A stretch of 64,000 bases of DNA from Eutreptiella sp. 'Long Island Sound 2002' (lineage: Eukaryota; Euglenozoa; Euglenophyceae; Eutreptiales; Eutreptiaceae), in the NCBI GenBank assembly GCA_964036045.1, contig OZ038385.1, forward strand, positions 42,492,765 through 42,556,764, written 5' to 3'. This document shows positions 1-11,500 of this stretch, in pieces. Position numbers and translations under genes: made by a program. The notes under the pieces are model-generated. The model searched no databases and had not been told where the DNA came from. It saw only the letters and a program-made list of their open reading frames with translations. Position 1 is the stretch's first letter. Each line of letters opens with the position of its first letter.

Positions 1-366
1 CTCTGGGTGGCACTGCTTGAAAGGCGAACGGACAGATTGTTGCTGGTTCGGGGAGCCAAAACATTGTCAATCCCAAGAGGCACCAAGGGCACCCCTGCAT
101 AGAGACAGGCATATTCAGAGCCCGACACATTTGCCATCCTGGGGCACACGTCTAGTCAGTACAACCAGCTCGGGGTACAGCACAGCGGAGCGTGACAGAG
201 CCTTAGGGCAGGGGGGGGGGGGGGGGGGCAACCCCCCGGTTTGACGCACGACCCCCCCTCAAAGGAGGCCTGGGCTGCTGCAAGTGTGCACAGAGGGCAA
301 TCAGCACCAAGCGCAAGAAGAAGATGAGCAGTGGCCTACAAGGCCGTAGGTATGCCCCCCTGCGTC

Positions 367-893
367 CAACGAACACCGTGTCCAATGAACACTTCCCGTT
401 TGGACCATATTTTTTGAGAACCTAATTAATTAGGTACTTGATTAGGTACTGGACTTCAGAACCGAGGTTTCAGGCTAAAGGATTGGGGAAATGAGGGGCT
501 ATTGTGCTGTACTTTGTAGTAATGGTGGGCAAAATTGAAAAGCAAGATGTGAGGGAATGGTGTCCCTCCACTACAAGACCTCTATTGCCCACCATGACTG
601 ATTCTCTACTTGCACTTGGCCGGGAGGTGTTGTACAAGCGGTACCACACTGGAGAGGTTGTAGAAGCCACCATTCCTGGGCATTCCACTCAAGGAGATGA
701 CTTTGCTCGCCTCAAGTACGCCAGAATTGGGCGTGACCATGAGAACCCATCAGCCTCTCTCAGTGCTGTGCAGTTCTATTTGCGCTCACCTTCACTTATG
801 TCATCAACATTGTCGGAGGTTTCACTAGATTGTTGCGCGCACCGAACACTGTGTCCAACGAACACTACCCGTTCGGACCATATTTTTTGAGGA
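367..893. repeat. Pair of ~52-bp direct repeats flanking a small ORF
   Basis: The two copies (367-419 and 840-893) share CGAACAC-GTGTCCAA-GAACAC followed by GACCATATTTTTTGAG. Just after the second copy, GTTCGTTGGACACGG repeats part of the motif in inverse orientation. The arrangement looks like the ends of a small or solo mobile element; no target duplication was identified. Confidence 0.55.
504..890 (+). CDS. Small unrecognised ORF between direct repeats
   Basis: 128 residues, open to a stop just inside the second direct repeat. The middle part (LALGREVLYKRYHTGEVVEA, then TQGDDFARLKYARIGRDHEN) has the look of real protein and resembles small beta-barrel (Tudor-like) text, but I do not recognise a family. 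It does not begin at a convincing start and may be a degraded piece of a mobile element rather than an exon of the AAA gene. Confidence 0.3.
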   Translation: MLYFVVMVGKIEKQDVREWCPSTTRPLLPTMTDSLLALGREVLYKRYHTGEVVEATIPGHSTQGDDFARLKYARIGRDHENPSASLSAVQFYLRSPSLMSSTLSEVSLDCCAHRTLCPTNTTRSDHIF

Positions 894-2134
894 CGCAATT
901 GTTCGTTGGACACGGGGGGGGGGGGCTTTCTCACAAAGTATGAGACAAGATAATGCCCGTGGGGAGGACACCCACAAGGCACAAGGCACCCCCCCCCCCC
1001 CCGACCTAAAAGTGGGTTGGAGGCCCGTGGAGGGGACACGGGGCGAGTTCAGGGGGGCGAGGGATCCATAAAGACAGAGAAGCAACCCGATGGATACTTC
1101 CGGTGTGACACATTCGTTCAAGTTTTGTGGGAAAACCCTCCGTTTGAATGTGGACGGCTGACGTTATGCCGGCCTATCGGCTGTCCGCTAGATCGCGCCC
1201 CAGCCCTTTTCTGCGTTGAGGGGACTCGCCGGCAGACATTCTACTATGCCGCTGTTGTTGTAGATCAGCTCGGTTTTTGTCACTAGGTTCGGGGTTGGGG
1301 GGCCGGGGGGTTGCTGCGGCACTTGCTTCAGGGTGACTAAAACACCAAACACACGGACACTGATGTATAAGCAAACAACCAAAACATGACCATGACCTTC
1401 AAAGGGGAAATCGGGTCAGCCATGCACTGGCAGGGCCACAAGCTGTCGTTATGTGGGTCCCCATGTGCCCAACTTCCTGTATTGCCACCAAATGATCACA
1501 CAAACCTATACCAAGGGCAACAAAAGGGTTTCAAAAAAGTCAACTTTTGAAAAAAATTACAGGCGACACTAAACAACACAAACAACAGCAATTTGGGGCA
1601 ATTGCCTTTTTTGCTTAGGGGGAAGCTCGGGAGTGCCCAGTGGCCCCAGGGTGCCCTGCCGGAGATCCTCCTTCTGTGGAGGATGCATCCTTGGCGGGAC
1701 CCTTGTGGGAGCCGGCACATGTTGTATGTCGCAAGTATGTATTGCAAAAGTGGCATTATTGTGGAGGAAAAAAGTCACGCGCTTTTACCCCAAAACCAAA
1801 ATGCACGACCTTACCGAAAAAAAAAAAAATTGCATGCTCCGACGAGTTTTTTTTTCCAGTGGTCCTTTTTTTTCTTTTTTTAAAGAATTGCACGATTTAC
1901 CACAAAAAAAAACTGATTTCACGAATTTGCCGCAAGAAAAAATTGCAGGATTTCACGGGTTTATTGTACATGAGCTGCATTTTTTGCTGCTTTGCGTGCC
2001 TTGCGCATGCCCTGTGTGCCCTCTGCCCACTTGCATGCTCTGGATGCCCTGTGCATGCCCCAGTCCTCATCTCGGACTGTGTGCCTTTGCGGAGAGGCAG
2101 GCAGGTGTGCGCAGTGTCACCCCCCATGCCGCAG

Positions 2135-2511
2135 GTGTGGGACGTGTGCCGCACCAGAGAACACCCGAGCGCGGCTGTCTTCAGCCTGCTGCAGGGCCTG
2201 CCCCCGCCTGCGTATGAGCAGTGCGTGATCCAGAGCGGCCTCAGTTCCGGGTTTGCGGACCATTTGCTGGCGTCCTGGCGGGACGGGCGGTGCCCGGCTG
2301 CGATGGAGCACCTCCTCCGGCTGTGGACCAGCAACCGGGCGGCGCCCGCGGGGCGCGATGAGCAGATCCAAGCGCTCGTCGCAGAGATGGAGCCCGATGA
2401 CGTGGTCCGAACGAAGATGGGCGCCGACAAGCTCCTCGCGGTCCTGCACGCCCATCAAGCGGAACACGGGGACGGGGCCGTTGTCGGCCTCGCGCGGCGG
2501 ATTGTTCAAGG
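2135..2511 (+). CDS. Exon 1 of model: helical N-terminal segment
   Basis: An open, GC-rich, amphipathic segment of about 125 residues beginning VWDVCRTREHPS and ending LARRIVQ. It follows an acceptor ending CCGCAG and runs into a donor at the start of a GT microsatellite. The final 50 residues (DVVRTKMGADKLLAVLHAH and following) look faintly like the TFIIS N-terminal helical fold, which I would not press. The residual phase (two bases) fits exon 2. The reading frame stays open upstream of the acceptor, so the exon could start earlier; no initiator Met is recognisable. I take it as part of the AAA gene because of phase and proximity only. Confidence 0.5.
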
Positions 2512-5500
2512 GTGTGTGCGTGTGTGTGAGTGTGTGTGTGTGTGTGTGTGTGAGTGAGACGTCACACCGAAGGTGCTCGCTGCTGGAGAGAGATGACTTG
2601 GCAAACCCAAGTTGCCGCTGGCCCTGAGCACCAGTCACCTGCTGTCTGTTGCTTACCTGCTGGCTGCTTCCCGCAAGTTGGACCTGCAGAGGGCTGGAAG
2701 AACCCGACCGGACACGGTTTACACATGTTTCTGAACTACTTCTCTTGCTCCGTTCTTGTTTTGTGGTTCTCCAACGTGTGTCTTTTATTGTGCTGCCGCG
2801 GCGGCCTCGGCTCTTCTGAGGCAGCCCCAGACGTGCGCGCGGTGGCTCGCCTCAAGCGCCACCCCCGAGATCGGAATGGGGACTGGCTGCCGCGTCTAAT
2901 GATCTTTGCGGCCGTCTTGGTAGGGGTAGGTCATACCTAACCCCCACCCAAAGTCGGCCCTGTCACTGACCCATGACCTGCTCTGTGTACTCTTGATGGA
3001 CACTTGGTGGAACTTCAGTCACGATTCGGTCGCGAGGTAAAAAAGAAAGAAGAAGGGAAGGGACCTCAGAGGCGGCCCCAGAGGCGGTTAGACAGGCGGT
3101 TGGAGGAGGTTGCCGAAGCGGTTCGGGGCGGTTACTGTCGGTTACAAATGCCATTGAAGCTGGCAGTTGGCGCTCGGGGGGCACTGGCTGGGCGCAGGCA
3201 GGGCGCCCTGGACGGGGGGGGGAGGGGGTACCCCCCCCCCCCTTCCAACGCATGCGCCCCCTGGCTCATGCAGCACCTGTGGTCCCCCATGCCAGGTCCC
3301 CCATTCAGTCCCTGTCGCCGATCTCGCTCGCCCTCTCTGTATTCAGCGTGTGCAGCTGCAATGATGCCGAACGACTGACATGCACTGATCACTGCGAATC
3401 CATGAAGCATCTCCTCGCCGTTGAAGCGGCCCGGCCCTTGATGCTGCAGTCTCTGCAGCAGCTGAAGCCGGAGCTGGTGACGGCACTGCAATCCCGGCAC
3501 GACTCGGTCGATGCCGAGAAACTGATCATGTCCATCATGTGTGACGCCTGGGAGATCGACGACGCCGAGCGGCATCTGCTTGCCGGGCCGTTTGGCCTAG
3601 AAACACCGAAGCCGAAAGTTGAGGAGACCACGTTTTTCCGCTCTCAAGTCCCGGAACTGGAAGCGGTGGGGACCCCACTGCAAAGAGATGACTTTGTCAA
3701 GATGCGGGGCCGGGTATGTCACTTCAGGAAACATGTTTTGAAGCGCAGGTGAGTGTCGGCCGGTGGATGTGTTATGAAGGCGAAATGGGAAGGGTTGGGG
3801 AAAATGGGGGAAATGGGATCTGGACAATTGCGAAACTATTCACATTTTTTTTGCCCATTTTCCTTCTTTTTGTCCCGCTTGCTCAAGTTCATCCCGTTTG
3901 ATTCTGTCATCTTTTTCGCGTTCGTTCCGTGTTCCTTGCTGACAACATTACGTTTTTCTATCGTCTCCAATTTTTTCCCCCTGCGTCACTTCCCCTCGTT
4001 TCCCCTCGTTTCCCGTCATTTCCCCTCATTTCCCCTTATTCTTTCCCATTTGTCTCGTCCCCCCCCCCCCCCCACTGTGAGTTGGGAGGTGTTGGTGGCA
4101 GCCACCGGCCTGCGGCCTATGTGCAGCTGAGGGACGACGTTCAGCAGTCCGCACACGTCACTCAATGCCGCACGCGGTTAGCCCTGCGCAGCACGTTGGG
4201 CTAACCATCGGTTGAGACACGAGGCGAGGATGCAAGACAGAGGGTGGCGAAGCCGTCAAGAGGGCCAGACGAAAGGGACGGAGGGAGGGAGGGAGGGAGG
4301 CAGGGAGGGAGGGGAAAGGGAGAGGTCGGTGGCACGGGAGATGGAGACACAAGAGAGCCACTCAAAGGCAACCAGAAATTTGCTCTGAGGGGGGGGAGGG
4401 GGGGACATTTCAAGCCCCAGGATGGTTTGGGGGGGGGGGTTACAGAAAATGGGCTCCCAAGCCCAGGCGCCTATTTTGTGTGTTTCCACCCCCCCCCCCC
4501 CCATTCTGATGGGCGGAAAAGTTTTTTTTTTGAAGAAAGTGTTTCCCCCCACATGTGTGTGCTCAAAAGGATCAGCGCGTCATGGGGATCATTGTGAGGC
4601 ACGTATGTTGGGGTACCCACCGAACCCCCCCCCCCCCCCCCAGTGCTGGAGTCGGCAAACCCCCACATGGACTGGGAGGGTGCATCTGGACGCACCTGGT
4701 CAACGGCACGGGCCACAGCCCCGTCTCCGGGACGGCCGACCCCCCGGAGTAGTCAAACAGGACAAGTCATCCGGGGGCTCCGTTGACACAACCAAAACAC
4801 GTTCGGGCCCACAGAGGGTCAGAATGAGCGGTGGCGAGAGGCCAATAGGCGCCGCCAGAGGCAAACAATCAGATACCGAGGCCTTGTGCCAACCCCCCCC
4901 CCCCCCGGCGCCCTCTCAGGCCCCCGCAGGCATAGTGAGCAGGCAGACTCGGGAGCCCATGGCCGAAGGGGGGGGGGGGCTGGAAAATGGGCTCGAAAGT
5001 CGCCCCCCCCCCCCCCCTCCTCAACCCCATTTTGTCCGCGCCCAAGGCCAAAGAACAGCGAATATGACCAACGATGCACCGGTGCAGCCACACACATATG
5101 CGCACGCGTCGCGCTGCCGATGTGATTTGGGTGTTCTTCACCGACGGCGGCCGATGGTTCACCGACGGTTGGTGGCGCTGACCATCAGCGGAGGTGGCGG
5201 GGGAGCGTCCGAAAGGGTATGTGCATGTGCCCCCGTGGAGCTGACCAAAGGTGTGCCATACGCCCCGGCGTCGTGTGCCCCAAAGCAGGTCAGAGCAGTG
5301 GTGTATTAGAACGGCCGTACACCGCAAGAGGGGTACCCCCCCTTCCCCCTCCCCTTCCAATGTTTGAGGCTGACAGCAACAATTTTGCTTCGGCGCCTTC
5401 GGTGCCAAGTGGATTTAAGCTTCAAAATGTTTGGCCCGCCTTCGGCGGGGGACCACAGGGGGACCCTGGGAGGAGGGGGGGGGGGGTCCCAGCCACCCCC

Positions 5501-8500
5501 CCTCCCCCCCCACCTCCTTCTAATGCAGCCTTGGGTCAGAGACCCAAGGCAATGGTGCTGGCGCATGCCCCTGAATGTGCTCTTTCTCGCTTTCAGGTCA
5601 AGCAATGGATGGACCACCAGACGCAGGCCGCACAGAAGGGGGAGGCGCCCGGCCCCGCTGAGCTGGTGCCGGCCGACGTGCCGGAGGCACACCCGGAGCC
5701 GGGACGCGCGGGCGCCATGGTGCTCACCAAGACCACGCGGGAGAACCTGGCGAACGTGCAGCGCGTGGTATACGACCCGCAGCCCCTGCTCTTGGAGGGG
5801 GACACGGGCGTGGGCAAGTCGGCGACGATCGAGGAGGCCTGGCGGGTCCTGCAGGCGCAGTTGGGCGGCGCCCAGTTCATCCGCTTCAACATGTCCGCCC
5901 GGATCACCAGCGATGACCTGCTGGGGCGCGTGATGCTGTGCACGGACGGGCCCCAGGGGCGGGAGCACTTCAAGTTCCAGCCGCAGCCGTTCACGGAGGC
6001 GTTCCAGGGCGGGCATTGGCTCCTCCTGGACGAGCTGAATCTGGCCCCCGAGCAGGTGCTCCAGGTGATCGAGTCCGCGCTGGACACGCAGGCGCTGCTC
6101 GTCAACGACACCAGCTCCAGCGCAAACCCGATGCGCCGCATCCCGATGCACCCCAACTTCCGCCTGTTCTGCACCCAGAACCCCAACGCCCACATGTTCA
6201 AGGGGTTCCGCACATCGCTGTCGCCCTCGTTCCTGACCAGGTGCCCTCTGTCTGTCCGTGGCGTGGCGCATGAGCTGGAAACGAGGGGCGATTGAGGGCC
6301 CCTGAGCAGGGGCACCTCCTGCACAAGACAAGATGCAGGCGCTGGCACTTCCACGACGCTGGCAGAGGGCCACATCAATTTCATGCTTCGGAATTTTAAC
6401 GAATTTTTTAAATTTAGAAGAAATTTTTTTTGATAAGTCAAAGAAAGTTACTACTTTACGGAGGAATGAAAAAACATTGTTTCCTCCCCACATTGGGGAC
6501 CCCCAAGACGGCAGAGGTTATGTCGCCACTTTGCCCGCATGTGGGACCTGGAGACGGCAGGAGTTATTCTGATTTTGTCTCTGTTGTGAGGACCCCCAAG
6601 ATGGCAGGGGCTATGTAGCCACTTTGCCCACATGGCGGCAGGGGTTATGTAACCATTTCTGAGTTTGTCCCCACTTCTTTTTTTATGAGATCCCTTAGAC
6701 CGCACTAGCGGAAAGCCATTTTGCCCACATGTGACCTCTCAAGATAGAAGGGGTTATGCAGCCACTTCTACCGTGTCCTTACCTTGGAGGACCCCCAAGA
6801 CAGCGAGGGTTCTGTAGCCTCTTTGCCCACATGTAGGCCCCTCGAGCTCCAAGCTAGCAAACGACGGGTTGCAACCCATTGGCTGTCCTGCGACAGCCTA
6901 ACGCAGCCCCACGAACCAACCCCTGAGGAGATGTAGGAGGTGACCCACACCCTCCCGCACACGCAGAACATCTTGCCCCTGCCATAGTGGGTGGGTTTGG
7001 CGACACGGTCCATAGATATCTCCCTCTTGTCGGCCACTTTGTTTTACACTTAAAATTTTGGCCCCCTCGAAGACAAAGCAAAACACACCATGAGGAAGGA
7101 GCATACCTGAAATGCACTGAGCACACGTGTCACAGTGCTCTTCGGGTTGGAGGCCAAGTCCGCGGGAGCCTCCTGTGGAGGTGATGGGGCCGGCCTTGCC
7201 TCCGGGTTTCGGTTTGAGATATGAACCAACGGACGGTTCACACCCCAGGGAGGTAAACTGGGAAACGGGAGCGGTGACGGCCAAGCAGCAAACCGGAAAT
7301 GCACTGCACACACACGCCACAGAACACGGGTTCGAGCCCAAGTCCCGGTTGGCCTGCCATGGAGCCGTTACTTTTGTTATACTGTGGTGCAAGTCTAACC
7401 GGCCCAGTGGGGGGTGTAGGCTTTTAGGCTTTACCCAAACGGGCCAAGAAACATTCCATAGCCGCTGACTGCGGTGAGCTCAAGGCAACATTCGGCCCTC
7501 ATTTGAGGTGTAATGCAGAGCAGCAGGTCAAACATTGAACTGACGTTTGCGGCAATGACCACATGCCTGTGACACGGGGGCATATGTGAACTCTGTATCC
7601 GTTGCTTCATCCCCCCCTCCCCAAAGGGGGCCTCCAGCCAACAGTCAGTTGGGGGGGTAGTTGGCGTCCACAACCGAGTAGCCCCCCCCGGGGTCCCTCC
7701 TTTGGGGAACCCCAAGATGGCTATGTTGCCACTTTGGCCACATGTGGGCCCCCAAGATGGCAAGAGTTATGTAGCCATTTGGTCCACATGTGCCCCCCCC
7801 CCCCCCCCACCCCACCAAGACAATAGGGGATGTATCGCCTCTCCTATGTTTGTGCACGCTTCCCTTGTTCTGGAATTCGTTGTTTGCAGTTTGGCAGCAT
7901 CGGCAACATTTGGTTGAATCATGGGCACCCTGTATTTTGCAAGCCGCGTCCATATACATGGATTTTTCACCACCCTTGATTGTGGCCATTTCACATTGGG
8001 TGCACCACTTGTTGCCCCAACACCCCCAACACGTGAACACCTCTGCCTTACGTTTGACCCCCTACGTGACAAGCCTCCCATTGTTGGGGGATATATGAAG
8101 GAGTTGGCCGTTTTGGGTTTGATTATATGATTTGATTTGGACAAGAGCACATCCAACCATAGCACCGAAAGAAGTGGGTCCATGTATACCTACTTAATCC
8201 AGCACGGTGATGGTGTGAGTACTTGGCATGTCTTTTGGTGCATTGTGCCTTGTCTAGACGCGTTGTCAATGGCAAGATGCCACTGCCACAGGATAGATTG
8301 TGGTTGTTGTGTTAAGTGGCACAAGCTGCATTGTATTATAGTGGTTCCAAGTGCGCCTCCGCACCTTGGACCACAACAATGCATTGGGTTGTGGCTCACT
8401 TCTACCATGCCCACATTTGTAGCCTCCCCTGAGTCATGTGACTTTTGTGATGGCACCCAACCATACCCTACTTTGAATTACTTTCTTAATTGCACCCTCC

Positions 8501-11500
8501 ATGGTTCCAATTTGTGAGGTATGGGCGGGCTTGCACCCAACACCGTTAGCCTAGTTGTTGACATAGTACCCTTCCATAGATGAGGTCCGGTTGGTTGAAT
8601 TCGGGTGAGGAATATTTTATTCGTGCCCGCTATTTCAAGAACTTGCTTCGGGCATTGTACAACAACAAATGGGTGATTGAACACTAGGATAGCCACTAGG
8701 AAGTCCCTCAAAATCAAAGCCGCACAACCCCGCCCCAAAGACACAAAGGCAGACCCGATGTACAAGCGTGTATTTTTTGATTCACGCATGTGTGATGTAG
8801 TTTGGCCTCAGTGGGGCAGCACTATCACGAGTGGCAAGGAATCAAGCCAGGGTCTTTGTGCCCTGAACCAAAAGTACCACCTAACATCAAAGTGAAGTTA
8901 TTTACCAAAAAAGGGGGATGGGGGTGCTAAAACTTAGTGAAGAGAAAGAACCATTTCCCCCCCTGAGTTTTACCTCGTCTCTACTAAATTTTACCACAGC
9001 TCACGAAGTTTTACTTTGTTTAGTCCCATGTGTTACCAAATATCCTAGGGCAAATCCTGATCAATTTGTGTAGCCTCTTGGCATACCACAGGGCCAACCG
9101 ATACGAAGACAAAGAATGCAATCTAGAGGATCCCCAATAGGACAGATGGGTTTGATCGTCGCTTTTCAAGAAAGGTGCCGCACACACGCGCGAGCGCGCA
9201 CACACACACACACACACACAAAGCAAAGGAGCAAAGGCACGGCCCGGTGGTTATGAAGGCAGGTTTCTACCCACATTGGGTAGTAGCATACCGGAAACGC
9301 TCTTGACAACCACGCCATAGATTGTGGGTTCGAATCCCGGAGTGGGGGCCACGCTGCCGCCGGGGTTGTTTTTTTGCGGGCAGAAATAGGTGCGTCTCAG
9401 CACAGAGCCAGACACTACCACGGATGCAACATGGCTGCGACACGTCGGTCTCACCATCGCCGAGCGCTAGAGCAGGCTCGCCTGTGGCGGCCCCTGCCAA
9501 GGGAAAGGGGCATGCACACGTGGGAAGCAGGGTGCGGTAGGGATGCACACCCTGTACATAGCCTTGTTGTAGTGCAGAGAGGGAGGAAAGGCCGCGCGGA
9601 GCGGAATCCAAACATTGCTGCAGTGCGAACAATGCTGTAGAGAGGTGATGTATGTCAGCGAACCCTATGGAGCTTGTTGAAATGATTGGGCGTCACACAC
9701 ACACAACGACGCAATAAATATGACAAATAGGCACAGATCAATAGCCTGAGTCTCCAATCTCATGAGGTCAATCGAACAGTCAAATGAGTTGACCCTAAGA
9801 CAACCAGGTGCCTTTCTGCAATGAGAAAGGCAGGCATATGTGCCGTTCGACAATGTAAGCAGCCGTCGCCCCCCCCACCACCACCACGGTGCACGCACGC
9901 ACACACACACACACACACACACAAGCTCAGGGAATTGCTTTCAAAGGCAGGGGGCAATGGGGTCCATTCCAGAGCGGGTACAAGGTTACAAAGCCCGTAA
10001 GGGGTCAGTGAAAGCACTTGTGGGCGGTTGTTGGCCGTTGGAAATGCGGCCGGGGCTGGTGTTGGGGTGTGGAAATGCCTTGGGGGTGGAGTCAGGAAGG
10101 GGTGTTGGGGCGCATCCACCCCAACTTCAGGCAATTCCCGGGAGTTGGCCCCTGTTCTGCGCAACCTACACTACGAACATTTATCTCTGTTCTCAGGTTT
10201 CAGCCCTTCACTTTCAAGCCCCTGCCTCGAGAGGAATGGGAAGAGGTCATTGCCCACAAGTTGGATGGGTTGACGTGCGTGGAGCTCCTGACCAAGGAGA
10301 TGGTGTCCTGCCACGTGAAGATGAACAAGGTCATCTTCAGTGGCTCATTCCCAGAGAAGAAGAGCTACGCCGTCACCAGCATCCGGGAGCTGCTGAAGGT
10401 CGTGGCACACCTCAAGTGGTATCATCGAAGTGGGCTGTGGCCGCAGGTTGTTCCCCGTCATGGCCCGACAGGGGGCGTCCTGCAGCTGCTGCGCAATGAG
10501 TTTATGAACGTATACGTCGCACGCTTCCGGGGCCGGGGCCGGGAAGCGCTCCAACGATTGATCTCCACCGCTGAAACAGTCCACGGAGAAGGCGGCGTGA
10601 ATTGGGGTGCAGGTGTGTGCCTGTTCTGATGGTGTGCCCGGACCCCAGGTCCCATCCCCCTGCCTTGTCCACGCCCCTTGTCGGACCGACACATTGGCAT
10701 TGATTGGGAGATCATTGGCACACATTGGCGCGCTCTGACCCATAGCTCAAAGGACTCAAAGGAACAGAAGATGGCCTCTCTCTGGATTTTTCTGCTCTGT
10801 ACTATTCTGAAAACCAATGTGTTGTGCCGCCGACGGGCGCTGGAGGGGAAGCATGAGTCCTCTTCGGCTTATCACCCTCTCCTTCGGTGCGCCAATCAGC
10901 GTACCCATCAGGTCTCAAGTGGGGTGAAGGGTTTCTTGCATCACCAACGAGGCACATGACGCAGGAAAGAATGTTCTAGGGTGTGGGGTTCTTTGTATTT
11001 AAGAACAAGAGCCCCGGTCCCGCTAAGCCATGGCGCTGATTTTGAAAGCAAACAGTTTTAAGAGGTTGCTAACAGAAGAAAAAGAAGAAGCTTTTTGGAA
11101 CGAGGTTGCCTTTTTTTTTTTCATTTTTCTTGGAAAAAAGGTGAAAAAGTAAAGCTTGCTTTTTCAAAACCATGTTTCGGCTCTTGTCAATGATTCTTTC
11201 ACTTTCAAGGGGCATTTTTAGGTGGTTTGTTTCACAGTGTTACCCGTCGCATTTTCAGGAAAGAAAAAGGGAAACGGCATATATGCGGGTTTCCAACGCG
11301 GCCCAAGCCACCCAGAATCATGTTTGTGTCCCCCTCGTCCACGTTTCATGCGCGACGCTGGGTACCATCCCGGTTCACCACCCGACCCCTGCATGTCTTC
11401 ATAGCTGAGGAGGATCAGGGGTGGTCCATGAAGCCAAGCCCCAGTGGGGAGTGCGTGTTGTCATTCCACTCGACGTTCCGGGCCTCCTGCACCATCGAGC

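Larger units (their letters stand above)
1..2134. other. Region upstream of the first modelled exon
   Basis: No convincing gene. It holds a run of about 18 G, C-runs near 990, two direct repeats, one small open frame (described separately) and A/T-rich tracts near 1800-1960. The latter contain copies of a motif CACGATTTACC-GCAAAAAA that also occurs near 32.5 kb. It is either an intron of the AAA gene or intergenic sequence. Confidence 0.5.
3714..5596 (+). other. Intron 2
   Basis: Holds a pyrimidine-rich stretch near 3960-4060 (TTTCCCCTC repeated), a GGGA-type purine run near 4280-4320, many C- and G-runs of 10 or more, and copies of two dispersed repeats (4821-4908, 5302-5395). A 50-bp stretch at 4127-4176 with flanking AG and GT was tested as a mini-exon and gives a stop in the required phase. 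Confidence 0.55.
6241..10196 (+). other. Intron 3
   Basis: Largest intron of the AAA1 region. It contains a degenerate tandem array (6480-6850, resumed near 7700-7795), SINE-like copies near 7.1-7.35 and 9.24-9.35 kb, two CA microsatellites (near 9200 and 9900) and a lower-GC stretch at about 7850-8900 with unrecognised open frames of 100-126 residues on both strands. No exon fits the phase between exons 3 and 4, which already join perfectly. Confidence 0.55.

Noticed and set aside
4127-4176. Mini-exon between exons 2 and 3
   Set aside because: Gives an immediate TGA in the phase left by the 3748 donor, and the 3713 donor joins exon 3 directly.
8137-8789. Genes in the lower-GC part of intron 3
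   Set aside because: Open frames of 100-126 residues on both strands without any recognisable motif or splice context.
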